From: JBDOQU01 sp039839375
Lineage (GTDB): Bacteria; Pseudomonadota; Alphaproteobacteria; DSM-16000; Inquilinaceae
Assembly (NCBI RefSeq): GCF_039839375.1
Contig: NZ_JBDOQU010000018.1
Location: 50,167 to 114,166 of the forward strand
Direction: 5' to 3'
DNA length: 64,000 nucleotides
Shown here: in pieces, positions 33,501 to 41,132 of the stretch
Layout: each line of letters opens with the position of its first letter
Numbering within the stretch: the stretch's first letter is position 1
Translations under genes and position numbers: made by a program
Notes under the pieces: generated by a model
Databases searched by the model: none
What the model was told of the DNA's origin: nothing
What the model saw: the letters and a program-made list of their open reading frames with translations, nothing else

Positions 33501-36132
33501 CGATCATCCCCCTGATTTCGGCGCGGCAGGCGCCGCAGCCGGTGCCGGCGCGGGTCGCCGCGCCGATCGCCTCGACCGTGCCGGCCCCGCCGGCGAGCGC
33601 GGCCGCGATTTCCTTCACGCCCACATTCAGGCAGGCGCAGAGGATCGGCCCCTTATCCGGCATCGCCCTGCCGCCCTGGCCGGCGATGGCCTGCAGGCGC
33701 ATTGCGGGGCGGAAGGTCGCGGCAAGCTGCGCGATCGCCCAGAAGCGGGAGATCGCGACCGGACCGGCGGAAATGAAGAGCGCGGCCGTCAGGCGATCGC
33801 CCTCGAACGCCGCCAGCCGGTAGAGCCCTGCCGTCGGGTCGTGGAAGACCAGCAGATCCTCCGGGCGGATTCGGAGGCCAAGGAGCCGGGCGGCCTCCTC
33901 CTCCCAATTCTCCGGCCGGTCGGTCCCGGCGAATTCGATCTGCCAGCCGCCCTCCACGGGGGACGCCGCCCAATAGAGGTCGCGATCGGGCGACGGCCGC
34001 TCCCGCGTCAGCCCGTAACCGCGCCAGCGGGCGACGAACGGCGAGACCCTGACCGGCGTCGCCTTCGATTCCGGCTGGCCGGAGATCGGGTCGACATGCG
34101 GCGGGAACAGCGCGCCGATCCGGGCGCGGGCGGCGAACCGGTCTGTCCAGTGGATCGGCGCGAACGCCTCCCCCGGCCTTACGGCGTCGGTCACCGTCAC
34201 CTGCAGCAGGGCCGATCCGTGACTGCTTTCCACCCGCGCGATGGCAACGTCAGGGAGGCCGTGACGGGCGGCGTCGCGGGGATGGATTTCGATGAACGGC
34301 TCCGCCAGATGGGCCATCAACCGCGTCGCCTTTCCGGTGCGGGTCATGCTGTGCCACTGGTCGCGGATGCGGCCGGTATTGAGCAGCAGGGGATAGTCCG
34401 GTCCCGTCGCGGAGGCTGGCGGGCGGTGCGAGACCGGCGCGAAACGGGCGCGGCGGTCGCCGGTGAAGAAGCCGCCCGACCCGAAGAAGCGTTTCGATTC
34501 CTTCCGGTCGCGCCCGGTCACGGGCCACTGGACCGGTTCCAGCGAATCGTAGCCTTCCGCGCCCAGCCCGGCGAGGCCGGACAGGTCGAGGTCCCGCGCG
34601 CCGTCCTTCAGGAAGGCGGTCAGCCGGCAATGCTCGTCGAAGATCTCCGCCGGGGAATCGTAGTCGAAGCCGGAGAAGCCCATCCGCCGGGCGATTTGGC
34701 AGATGATCCACCAGTCCGGCTGCGTCTCCCCCGGTGGGTCGAGGAACCGGCGCTGGCGGGATATGCGCCGTTCGGAATTGGTGACCGTGCCGTCCTTCTC
34801 CCCCCAGCCCGCGGCGGGAAGGAGGATATCGGCGTGGCGGGTGGTGTCGGTATCGCGGGCCATGTCCGAGACCACCACCAGCGGACAATCGCGCAGGGCG
34901 GCCGCCACCCTGTCCGCGTCCGGCAGGCTGTCGACGGGATTGGTCGCCATGATCCAGACCGCCTTGATCCGCCCGTCCCCCACGGCGCGGAAGAGGTCTA
35001 CCGCCTTGAGCCCGGGGCGTTGCGGGATCGCGGGGCTGTCCCAGAAGGACCGGACCAGCGCCCGGTGGCGGGGGTTCTCGATATCGGTGTGGGCGGCCAG
35101 CGCGTTGGCAAGGCCCCCGACCTCCCGTCCACCCATGGCGTTGGGCTGGCCGGTGAGGGAGAAGGGGCCTGTTCCCGGCTTGCCGATCCTGCCCGTCAGC
35201 AGATGGCAGTTGATGATGGCGTTGACCTTGTCGACGCCGCTGGAGGACTGGTTCACCCCTTGCGAATAGAGCGTGACCGTGCGCGGCGTGGCGGCGAACA
35301 GCCGGAAGAATTCCTCCAGAAGCCTCTCCGGCAGGCCCGTGATGCGGACGGTTTCGGCGAGGGTCGTCCGCCGAGCGCAGTCCAGCGCCGCCTCCAGCCC
35401 GGAAGTATGGTCGCGGACGAAACCGTGCTCGATTGCGCCCGCCTCGCGCAGATGGGCCAGCAGCCCGTTGAACAGCGCGACGTCGCTTCCCGGCGCGAGC
35501 GGCAGGTGCAGGTCGGCGGCCTCGGCGGTCACGGTGCGGCGCGGGTCGATGACGACGATCTTCGTCCCCCGCCGCTCCCGCGCGGCCAGCAGCCGCTGAA
35601 ACAGGACCGGGTGGCACCAGGCGAGGTTCGAGCCCGTCACCACCGCCAGGTCGGTCTCGTCCAGATCCTCATAGCAGCCGGGCACGGTGTCCGACCCGAA
35701 GGCGCGGCGGTGTCCCGCGACCGATGAGGCCATGCAGAGGCGGGAGTTGGTGTCGATGTTCGCCGTGCCGAACCAGCCCTTCATCAGCTTGTTGGCGACG
35801 TAGTAATCCTCCGTCTGCAACTGGCCGGAGACGTAGAAGGCGACGCTGTCCGGGCCGTGCCGCGCCATCGTCTCCGCGAAGCCCGAAGCGACGGCGGAAA
35901 GCGCCTCGTCCCAGCCCGTCTCCCGGCCATGGACGACCGGCCGCAGCAGCCTCTCCTCCAGCGACAGCGTGTCGGCGAGCGCCGATCCCTTGGAGCAGAG
36001 ACGGCCCTGATTGGCCGGATGATCCGGATCGCCCGCGATCGAGACGGCGCCGTCGGCGTCCCGGCCGGCGAGAATGCCGCAGCCGACGCCGCAATAGGGA
36101 CAGGTGGTCCTGACCGGGAGGGGCGAGGGCAT
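33472..36132 (-). CDS. nasA: Assimilatory nitrate reductase, catalytic subunit
   Basis: Cytoplasmic molybdenum enzyme that reduces nitrate to nitrite. The 886 residues begin with the 4Fe-4S motif CPYCGVGCGILAGRD, then the molybdopterin-guanine-dinucleotide domains (SRLCMASSVAGHRRAFGSD near 105-123). A C-terminal BFD-like 2Fe-2S domain (CACLNVGVKE and GTGCGACRAEIRGMI, about 820-880) is typical of the NasA type that takes electrons without a separate small subunit. It is co-directional with nirB and nirD and overlaps cobA, forming nirB-nirD-nasA-cobA. Confidence 0.95.
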   Translation of the reverse strand: MPSPLPVRTTCPYCGVGCGILAGRDADGAVSIAGDPDHPANQGRLCSKGSALADTLSLEERLLRPVVHGRETGWDEALSAVASGFAETMARHGPDSVAFYVSGQLQTEDYYVANKLMKGWFGTANIDTNSRLCMASSVAGHRRAFGSDTVPGCYEDLDETDLAVVTGSNLAWCHPVLFQRLLAARERRGTKIVVIDPRRTVTAEAADLHLPLAPGSDVALFNGLLAHLREAGAIEHGFVRDHTSGLEAALDCARRTTLAETVRITGLPERLLEEFFRLFAATPRTVTLYSQGVNQSSSGVDKVNAIINCHLLTGRIGKPGTGPFSLTGQPNAMGGREVGGLANALAAHTDIENPRHRALVRSFWDSPAIPQRPGLKAVDLFRAVGDGRIKAVWIMATNPVDSLPDADRVAAALRDCPLVVVSDMARDTDTTRHADILLPAAGWGEKDGTVTNSERRISRQRRFLDPPGETQPDWWIICQIARRMGFSGFDYDSPAEIFDEHCRLTAFLKDGARDLDLSGLAGLGAEGYDSLEPVQWPVTGRDRKESKRFFGSGGFFTGDRRARFAPVSHRPPASATGPDYPLLLNTGRIRDQWHSMTRTGKATRLMAHLAEPFIEIHPRDAARHGLPDVAIARVESSHGSALLQVTVTDAVRPGEAFAPIHWTDRFAARARIGALFPPHVDPISGQPESKATPVRVSPFVARWRGYGLTRERPSPDRDLYWAASPVEGGWQIEFAGTDRPENWEEEAARLLGLRIRPEDLLVFHDPTAGLYRLAAFEGDRLTAALFISAGPVAISRFWAIAQLAATFRPAMRLQAIAGQGGRAMPDKGPILCACLNVGVKEIAAALAGGAGTVEAIGAATRAGTGCGACRAEIRGMIDAYASQAAE

Positions 36133-36140
36133 CGCCGCCT

Positions 36141-36470
36141 TCAGGCCGCCCGGCCGGCGGCTTCGGGGGCGATGAAGATGCGGCCGTCCTCGACCCGGGC
36201 CGGGATCGTCCTCACCGATCCTTCGTCGGCCCCCATCGCCTGTCCGGTCTCAAGCGAGATCACCCAATTGTGCAGCGGGCAGGTGACGGCCGCGCCATGG
36301 ACGATGCCCTGGCTCAGCGGCCCGCCGCGATGCGGACAGCGATCCTCCGTCGCGAAGATCCGGTCCTCCGCCGTGCGGAAGATGGCGATCCGCCCGCCCG
36401 GCGTCGAAACGCAGCGCGCGCCGCGCCGGGGGATATCGTCCAGCGCCCCGATCTCGATCCAGCCGGTCAT
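36141..36470 (-). CDS. nirD: Nitrite reductase (NADH), small subunit
   Basis: Rieske-like subunit of 109 residues that pairs with NirB. It keeps the iron-sulfur ligands CPHRGGPLSQG and CPLHNWVISLETGQA, which some NirD proteins have lost. The ATG at 36470 lies 10 bases after the nirB stop; the frame is open further upstream only as an overlap with nirB. Start context MTGWIEIGALDDIPRRG is typical. Confidence 0.93.
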   Translation of the reverse strand: MTGWIEIGALDDIPRRGARCVSTPGGRIAIFRTAEDRIFATEDRCPHRGGPLSQGIVHGAAVTCPLHNWVISLETGQAMGADEGSVRTIPARVEDGRIFIAPEAAGRAA

Positions 36471-36480
36471 GCGCGTCGCC

Positions 36481-38940
36481 CTATTCCGCGGCCTGGGAAA
36501 CGCCGATGGACGCCATCGGCCGGAATTCATGCTTGTCCTTGCCGGACGCGCGCTCCGACCACGGATCGGCCTGGGCGAATTTCTGGCTGAAGACGAAGCG
36601 GCCGAAGAAGGCGCGGCGGCGGTCGTCATCCTCCATGATCTGGCGGCGGATTTCGGGAATGCCGACACGGGCGGCCCATTTGTAGATCCGCTCCAGATAG
36701 TGCCCCTGCTCCCGGTACATCTGGACCAGCGCCACGACATGCTCCAGCGCCTCATCCTCCGTCTTCACGAGGCCCAGAACTTCCGTCCCCCTTATGTCCA
36801 GCCCCGCCGCGCCGGCGAAATGGATCTCGAACCCGCTGTCGACGCAGACGATGCCGACATCCTTGCAGGTCGCCTCCGCGCAGTTCCGGGGGCAGCCGGA
36901 GACGGCCATCTTGACCTTGGCCGGGGTCCAGGATCCCCACATGAACTTCTCGATCCGGATGCCGAGGCCGGTGGAATCCTGCGTGCCGAAGCGGCACCAG
37001 TCGGTCCCGACGCAGGTCTTCACCGTGCGCAGCCCCTTGGCGTAGGCATGGCCGGAGACGAAGCCGGCCTTCCCCAGATCGGCCCAGACCGCCGGAAGGT
37101 CCTCCTTCCGGATGCCCAGCATGTCGATCCGCTGGCCGCCGGTCACCTTGACCGCCGGGATGGCGAACTTGTCGACCACGTCGGCGATGGCGCGCAGCTC
37201 ATGGGAACTGGTCATGCCGCCCCACATGCGCGGCACCACCGAATAGGTGCCGTCCTTCTGGATGTTGGCGTGGGCGCGTTCGTTGATGAAGCGCGACTGG
37301 TAATCGTCGGCGTAATCCTCCGGCCAGTCGCAGACGAGATAGTAGTTGAGCGCCGGCCGGCACTTCGCGCAGCCGCAGGAGGTCTTCCACTCCAGCTCCT
37401 GCATCGCCTGCGGGATGGTCTTGAGGCCCTTCGCGCGGATCAGCCGGCGCACATCGCCATGGCCGAGGCCGGTGCAACCGCAGATCGGCGCGACCGCTCC
37501 CGGATCGTAGCCGTCGCCGAGCGCAAAGCCGAGAAGCTGTTCGACCAGCCCCGTACACGCGCCGCAGGAGGCCGAGGCCTTGGTGTGGGCACGCACCTCC
37601 TCCAGCGAGGTTAGCCCCAGATCGGAGATCGCGCTGGCGATCCTGCCCTTGCAGACGCCGTTGCATCCGCAGATCTCCGCCTCGTTGGGCAGGGCCGCCA
37701 CGGCGGCGAGGGGATCGGGCTTCCCGTCGCCCTGCCAGGCCTGGCCGAAGATCAGCGTCTCCCGCATCGCGGAGATGTCGACGCCGTTCCTCATGAGGTC
37801 GAAGAACCAGGGCCCGTCGCCCGTATCGCCATAGAGGACGATCCCGACGATCCGATCGTCCTTGAGGACGAGGCGGCGGTAGAGCCCGGATGCGGCGTCG
37901 CGCAGCACGATCTCCTGCCGGTCCTCCCCCTCCGCGAAATCCCCGGCGGAATAGAGATCAATGCCGTTCACCTTCAGCCGGGTCGCGGTGGCGGCGGCGG
38001 AGAAGGGCGCGCCGTCCTGCCCGGCAAGATGGGCGGCGGCGACGTTGGCCATCTGGTAGAGCGGCGCGACCAGCCCGTAGCAGACGCCCCCGACCTCCGC
38101 GCATTCCCCCAGCGACAGGATGTCGGGATCGCTGGTCCGCATATGGCCGTCGACGACGATGCCGCGATTGACCTCCAGCCCGGCCTCGGCGGCCAAGGCG
38201 GCGTTGGGGCGGATGCCGGCGGCCATGACCACGAGGTCGGCGGGGATCTCCGTCCCGTCGGAAAGCCGGACGGCGCGGACCCGGCCTTCGCCCAGGATTT
38301 CCGTCGTGCTGGCCCCGGTGACGACCTTTATCCCCCGCCGCTCGATCTCCCGCTGCAGCAGGTAGCCGGCCGCGGGATCGAGCTGCCGTTCCATCAGCGT
38401 CGGCATCAGGTGGAGGACCGTCACCGACATGCCCTGCTCCAGCAGGCCGGCCGCCGCCTCCAGCCCCAGGAGACCGCCGCCGATTACCACCGCTTTCCCG
38501 CGCGCCCTGGCCGCCAGCATCATGGCGTTCACATCGTCCAGGTCGCGATAGGTCAGCACGCCCGCCAGTTCCCTGCCCGGCACCGGCAGGACGAAGGGGA
38601 CGGAGCCCGTGGCGATCACCAGCTTGTCATAGGGCGCGACCTGCCCGTGCTCCGACCGGACGGTGCGGGCCGTGCGGTCGATCCCGACGACCCGATGGCC
38701 CTTGTAGAGCATCACGCCATGGTCGATGTACCAGCCGTCGCCATGGATGATGATCTCCTCGAACGATTTCTCCCCGGCCAGGACGGGGGACAGCATGATC
38801 CGGTCGTAATTAACCCTCGGCTCGGCATTGAAGATGGTGACGTCGTAGGAATCGGGCGCGGCCTCGAACAGATGTTCCAGCATCCGCCCCGGCGCCATGC
38901 CGTTGCCGATGATGACGAGCTTTTGTCGTGTGCCGGTCAT
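36481..38940 (-). CDS. nirB: Nitrite reductase (NADH), large subunit
   Basis: Six-electron reduction of nitrite to ammonium, cytoplasmic. 819 residues: FAD/NAD(P)H oxidoreductase part (IIGNGMAPGRMLEHL at the start, VVIGGGLLGLEAAAGL near 150-165), a BFD-like 2Fe-2S domain (CGCNGVCKGRI and SCGACTGLVEQLL), then sulfite/nitrite-reductase repeats with the siroheme/4Fe-4S ligands CVGTDWCRFGTQDS and SGCPRNCAEATCKD. It is the first gene of the operon, with GGAGG before the ATG and a sigma-54-like promoter upstream. Confidence 0.96.
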   Translation of the reverse strand: MTGTRQKLVIIGNGMAPGRMLEHLFEAAPDSYDVTIFNAEPRVNYDRIMLSPVLAGEKSFEEIIIHGDGWYIDHGVMLYKGHRVVGIDRTARTVRSEHGQVAPYDKLVIATGSVPFVLPVPGRELAGVLTYRDLDDVNAMMLAARARGKAVVIGGGLLGLEAAAGLLEQGMSVTVLHLMPTLMERQLDPAAGYLLQREIERRGIKVVTGASTTEILGEGRVRAVRLSDGTEIPADLVVMAAGIRPNAALAAEAGLEVNRGIVVDGHMRTSDPDILSLGECAEVGGVCYGLVAPLYQMANVAAAHLAGQDGAPFSAAATATRLKVNGIDLYSAGDFAEGEDRQEIVLRDAASGLYRRLVLKDDRIVGIVLYGDTGDGPWFFDLMRNGVDISAMRETLIFGQAWQGDGKPDPLAAVAALPNEAEICGCNGVCKGRIASAISDLGLTSLEEVRAHTKASASCGACTGLVEQLLGFALGDGYDPGAVAPICGCTGLGHGDVRRLIRAKGLKTIPQAMQELEWKTSCGCAKCRPALNYYLVCDWPEDYADDYQSRFINERAHANIQKDGTYSVVPRMWGGMTSSHELRAIADVVDKFAIPAVKVTGGQRIDMLGIRKEDLPAVWADLGKAGFVSGHAYAKGLRTVKTCVGTDWCRFGTQDSTGLGIRIEKFMWGSWTPAKVKMAVSGCPRNCAEATCKDVGIVCVDSGFEIHFAGAAGLDIRGTEVLGLVKTEDEALEHVVALVQMYREQGHYLERIYKWAARVGIPEIRRQIMEDDDRRRAFFGRFVFSQKFAQADPWSERASGKDKHEFRPMASIGVSQAAE

Positions 38941-38985
38941 TGGGGGGAGCCTCCGGGTCCGTGCTTCCGTGCTGTCCTTCCGGTT

Positions 38986-39000
38986 ACAAGCGGCGTGCCA
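38986..39000 (-). promoter_or_regulatory. Sigma-54-type promoter for nirB
   Basis: On the minus strand TGGCACG, 4 bases, then TTGT, against the consensus TGGCACG-N4-TTGC. Only the last base of the minus-12 element differs, and it is one of the normally conserved pair, so strength is uncertain. It would start RNA about 35 bases before the nirB ATG. rpoN itself is encoded at 56089-57606. Confidence 0.55.
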
Positions 39001-39056
39001 GACGGAGGCGGGCCGAATTCACCAGTCCTTTCAGGTAGTTGAAATGGCTGACCGAT

Positions 39057-39092
39057 TTTTGTGCAATTTCCTAACTGGCGCGATTTTGTGCA
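39057..39092 (-). promoter_or_regulatory. Candidate activator sites upstream of nirB
   Basis: TGCACAAAA (minus strand) occurs twice, at 39057-39065 and 39084-39092, about 70-105 bases upstream of the putative transcription start. TGCAC is the NtrC half-site core, and the distance suits a sigma-54 enhancer, but the inverted partner half (GGTGCA) is missing, so the binder is uncertain. Confidence 0.35.
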
Positions 39093-39201
39093 TTGCAGCA
39101 ATCGCTGCCGAATTTTCCTGCATCCCCCGGCGTTGCCCCTTCCGGAGCCGCTCTGTTATCAGGATCGCATTCAGCGGCTGACGCGGGGGACGATCCAGGC
39201 C

Positions 39202-40230
39202 ATGAAAGTGATGCAGGTCATGGCCGGCGGCCGGCATGGCGGGGCCGAGGCCTTCTTCACCCGGCTGGTGACGGCGCTGGCCGATGCCGGGATCGACCAG
39301 CAGGTCACGTTGCGCGGCGCGCCGGAGCGGATGACGGCGCTTCGGGAGGCCGGGCTGTCGCCGCTGGACCTGCGCTTCGGCGGGCCGCTGGACCTGGCGA
39401 CAAGGTGGCGGCTGGCGGCCGCTTGCCGGCGCTACGATCCCGACATCGTGTTGAGCTGGATGAACCGCGCCACCGCGATCTCCCCGCGCGGGCCGTGGCT
39501 GCGCGTCGCCCGGCTGGGCGGCTACTACAATCTGAAATACTACCGCCATTGCGATCATCTGATCGGCAATACGCGGGACATCGTCGATTATCTGGTGCGG
39601 GAGGGCTGGCCGGCGGACCGAGCGCATTACCTGCCGAATTTCGTGGAGACGCGACCCCTGCCGGCGGTTCCGCGAGCCGAATTCGACACGCCGGCCGACG
39701 CGCCGCTGATCCTGGCGCTGGGCCGGCTGCATCCGAACAAGGCGTTCGACACGCTGCTGAAGGCGATGGCGAAGGTGGAGCGCGCCTGGCTGTGGCTGGC
39801 GGGCGACGGGCCCGACCGGCGGATGCTGGAGGCGCTGGCGGTCGAGGCAGGGGTCGCCGGCCGGGTGCGCTTCCTGGGCTGGCGGGAGGATGTCTCGGCG
39901 CTGTTCGCGGCGGCTGACATCTTCGTCTGCCCGTCGCGCCACGAACCGCTGGGCAATGTGGTGATCGAAGGCTGGGCGCACGGGCGGGCGGTGGTCGCCG
40001 CCCGGTCGGCCGGGCCGGAATCACTGATCGAGGACGGGGCGACGGGGCTTCTTACCCCGATCGACGATGTCGAGGCGATGGCCGCCGCGCTCAACCGCGT
40101 GGTCGCCGACAGGGAATTGCGCGACCGGCTGGCCGTGGCGGGGGAGGCGGCCTATCGCGCCCGCTTCACCCGCGAGGTCGTGGTCCGGCAGTACCGGGAT
40201 TTCTTCGAAAGGATCGTCGGCGGCCGTTGA
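39202..40230 (+). CDS. Glycosyltransferase family 4 protein
   Basis: GT-B-fold glycosyltransferase of 342 residues, probably acting on LPS or another surface glycan at the cytoplasmic membrane face. N-terminal acceptor half: MQVMAGGRHGGAEAFFTRLV. C-terminal nucleotide-sugar half: LALGRLHPNKAFDTLLKAM, LAGDGPDRRMLE, and the E-x7-E-type motif CPSRHEPLGNVVIEGWAHG. The ATG at 39202 (or 39211) is chosen because the frame before it overlaps the nirB control region. It stands alone and is divergent from nirB. Confidence 0.87.
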   Translation: MKVMQVMAGGRHGGAEAFFTRLVTALADAGIDQQVTLRGAPERMTALREAGLSPLDLRFGGPLDLATRWRLAAACRRYDPDIVLSWMNRATAISPRGPWLRVARLGGYYNLKYYRHCDHLIGNTRDIVDYLVREGWPADRAHYLPNFVETRPLPAVPRAEFDTPADAPLILALGRLHPNKAFDTLLKAMAKVERAWLWLAGDGPDRRMLEALAVEAGVAGRVRFLGWREDVSALFAAADIFVCPSRHEPLGNVVIEGWAHGRAVVAARSAGPESLIEDGATGLLTPIDDVEAMAAALNRVVADRELRDRLAVAGEAAYRARFTREVVVRQYRDFFERIVGGR

Positions 40231-40274
40231 AGGCCCCGGTCGTTCGGCGCCGGCGGCGCGGCGCCGGCCTATGG

Positions 40275-40295
40275 ATTCCCGATCAAGTCGGGAAT
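40275..40295. repeat. Palindromic repeat, family A
   Basis: Stem ATTCCCGA / TCGGGAAT around TCAAG, preceded by CTATGG and followed by GACCAATAAAAACAA. Third copy of the ATGG-stem-TCAAG-stem-GACCAA layout, here between convergent glycosyltransferase and fhuF genes. Confidence 0.75.
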
Positions 40296-40311
40296 GACCA
40301 ATAAAAACAAC

Positions 40312-41073
40312 TTACCGCCCCAGCGGGCAGATCGGGCCGCAGCCGGGGATTCCGGGGAGGAGGTAGCGGACGCAGCAGACCCGGCGGACGGCGACGGCCG
40401 GGTCATCGCAGGATTTGAGCGCGCCGACGAGCGGATTGGGGCCGCCGTCCGGCCACTGCGCGTCTTCCAGCAGCAATTGCCGCAGGAGGGCGGGATCGCC
40501 GGCCTCCGGCCGCATGGCGCAGGCTTCCCCCAGCGCCCAGCCCAGGACCGCGGCGGCGTTGCCCCAGAAGAGGCGGGGGGAGGCCTTCGCGTGGGCCGAC
40601 AGCCGGTCGACCATGGGCGACAGGTGGGAGCGGAAGAGGGCGATGAAATCCCGCGCCGCCTCCGACGGGCGCGCGGTTCGGCCGGCATGGGGCAGGACGA
40701 GCCCCGCCGGCAAGCCGCCTTCGAGGACGATTCCCGCCGCGTCAGGATCGATCGGCAGCGCCGTCCGTCCGCCGGCCATGCCGATGGCGGCGACGGCCCC
40801 GATCAGCGCCCCGAAATAATATTGCGACCATAGGGAGGCGACGGCCCGGCGGTCGGCGTCACCGAACGGGGCGGCTTGCAGATCTAGCGCCTCCGCAAGC
40901 GCCGGGCCATCCAGCAGCCGCGCGGCCGCGACCGCGCGCGGCCCCGGCGGCGCGATGGCGATCCGGCCGGCAAGGTGGGCGAACGATCCCGTCAGCACCC
41001 GTTCGAGAAGCCGGTCGTCCGCAATCGGCTCATCCGGGGCCGACGGTTCCGCCATCGCGTTCATCGCAAACAT
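40312..41073 (-). CDS. fhuF: FhuF-like siderophore ferric-iron reductase
   Basis: Predicted cytoplasmic reductase that frees iron from imported ferric siderophores. 253 residues. The hallmark is the C-terminal 2Fe-2S motif CC-x10-C-x2-C (VCCVRYLLPGIPGCGPICPL). The rest is helical, with VASLWSQYYFGALIGA near the middle. Start: ATG at 41073; an upstream TTG at 41085 is less likely, and ATGs at 41064 and 41055 are alternatives. It is divergent from the TonB receptor over a shared iron-box-like region. Confidence 0.85.
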   Translation of the reverse strand: MFAMNAMAEPSAPDEPIADDRLLERVLTGSFAHLAGRIAIAPPGPRAVAAARLLDGPALAEALDLQAAPFGDADRRAVASLWSQYYFGALIGAVAAIGMAGGRTALPIDPDAAGIVLEGGLPAGLVLPHAGRTARPSEAARDFIALFRSHLSPMVDRLSAHAKASPRLFWGNAAAVLGWALGEACAMRPEAGDPALLRQLLLEDAQWPDGGPNPLVGALKSCDDPAVAVRRVCCVRYLLPGIPGCGPICPLGR

Positions 41074-41077
41074 TGCT

Positions 41078-41121
41078 GATAGCAATTCTCAATTGCATTG
41101 ACTTTGAAAGTCATTATCAAT
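41078..41121. promoter_or_regulatory. Iron-responsive operator region (Fur/Irr-type palindromes)
   Basis: Two palindromes lie in A+T-rich DNA: CAATT-CTC-AATTG (41083-41095) and TGACTTT-G-AAAGTCA (41099-41113), followed by ATTATCAATTG. The divergent gap between fhuF and the TonB receptor is short enough for one repressor to cover both promoters. Which alphaproteobacterial iron regulator binds cannot be told. Confidence 0.6.
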
Positions 41122-41132
41122 TGCGCCGCGCA

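Noticed and set aside
32935..35727. 930-codon open frame opposite cobA and nasA
   Set aside because: Same GC-codon artefact over conserved genes; no recognisable domain in the antisense product.
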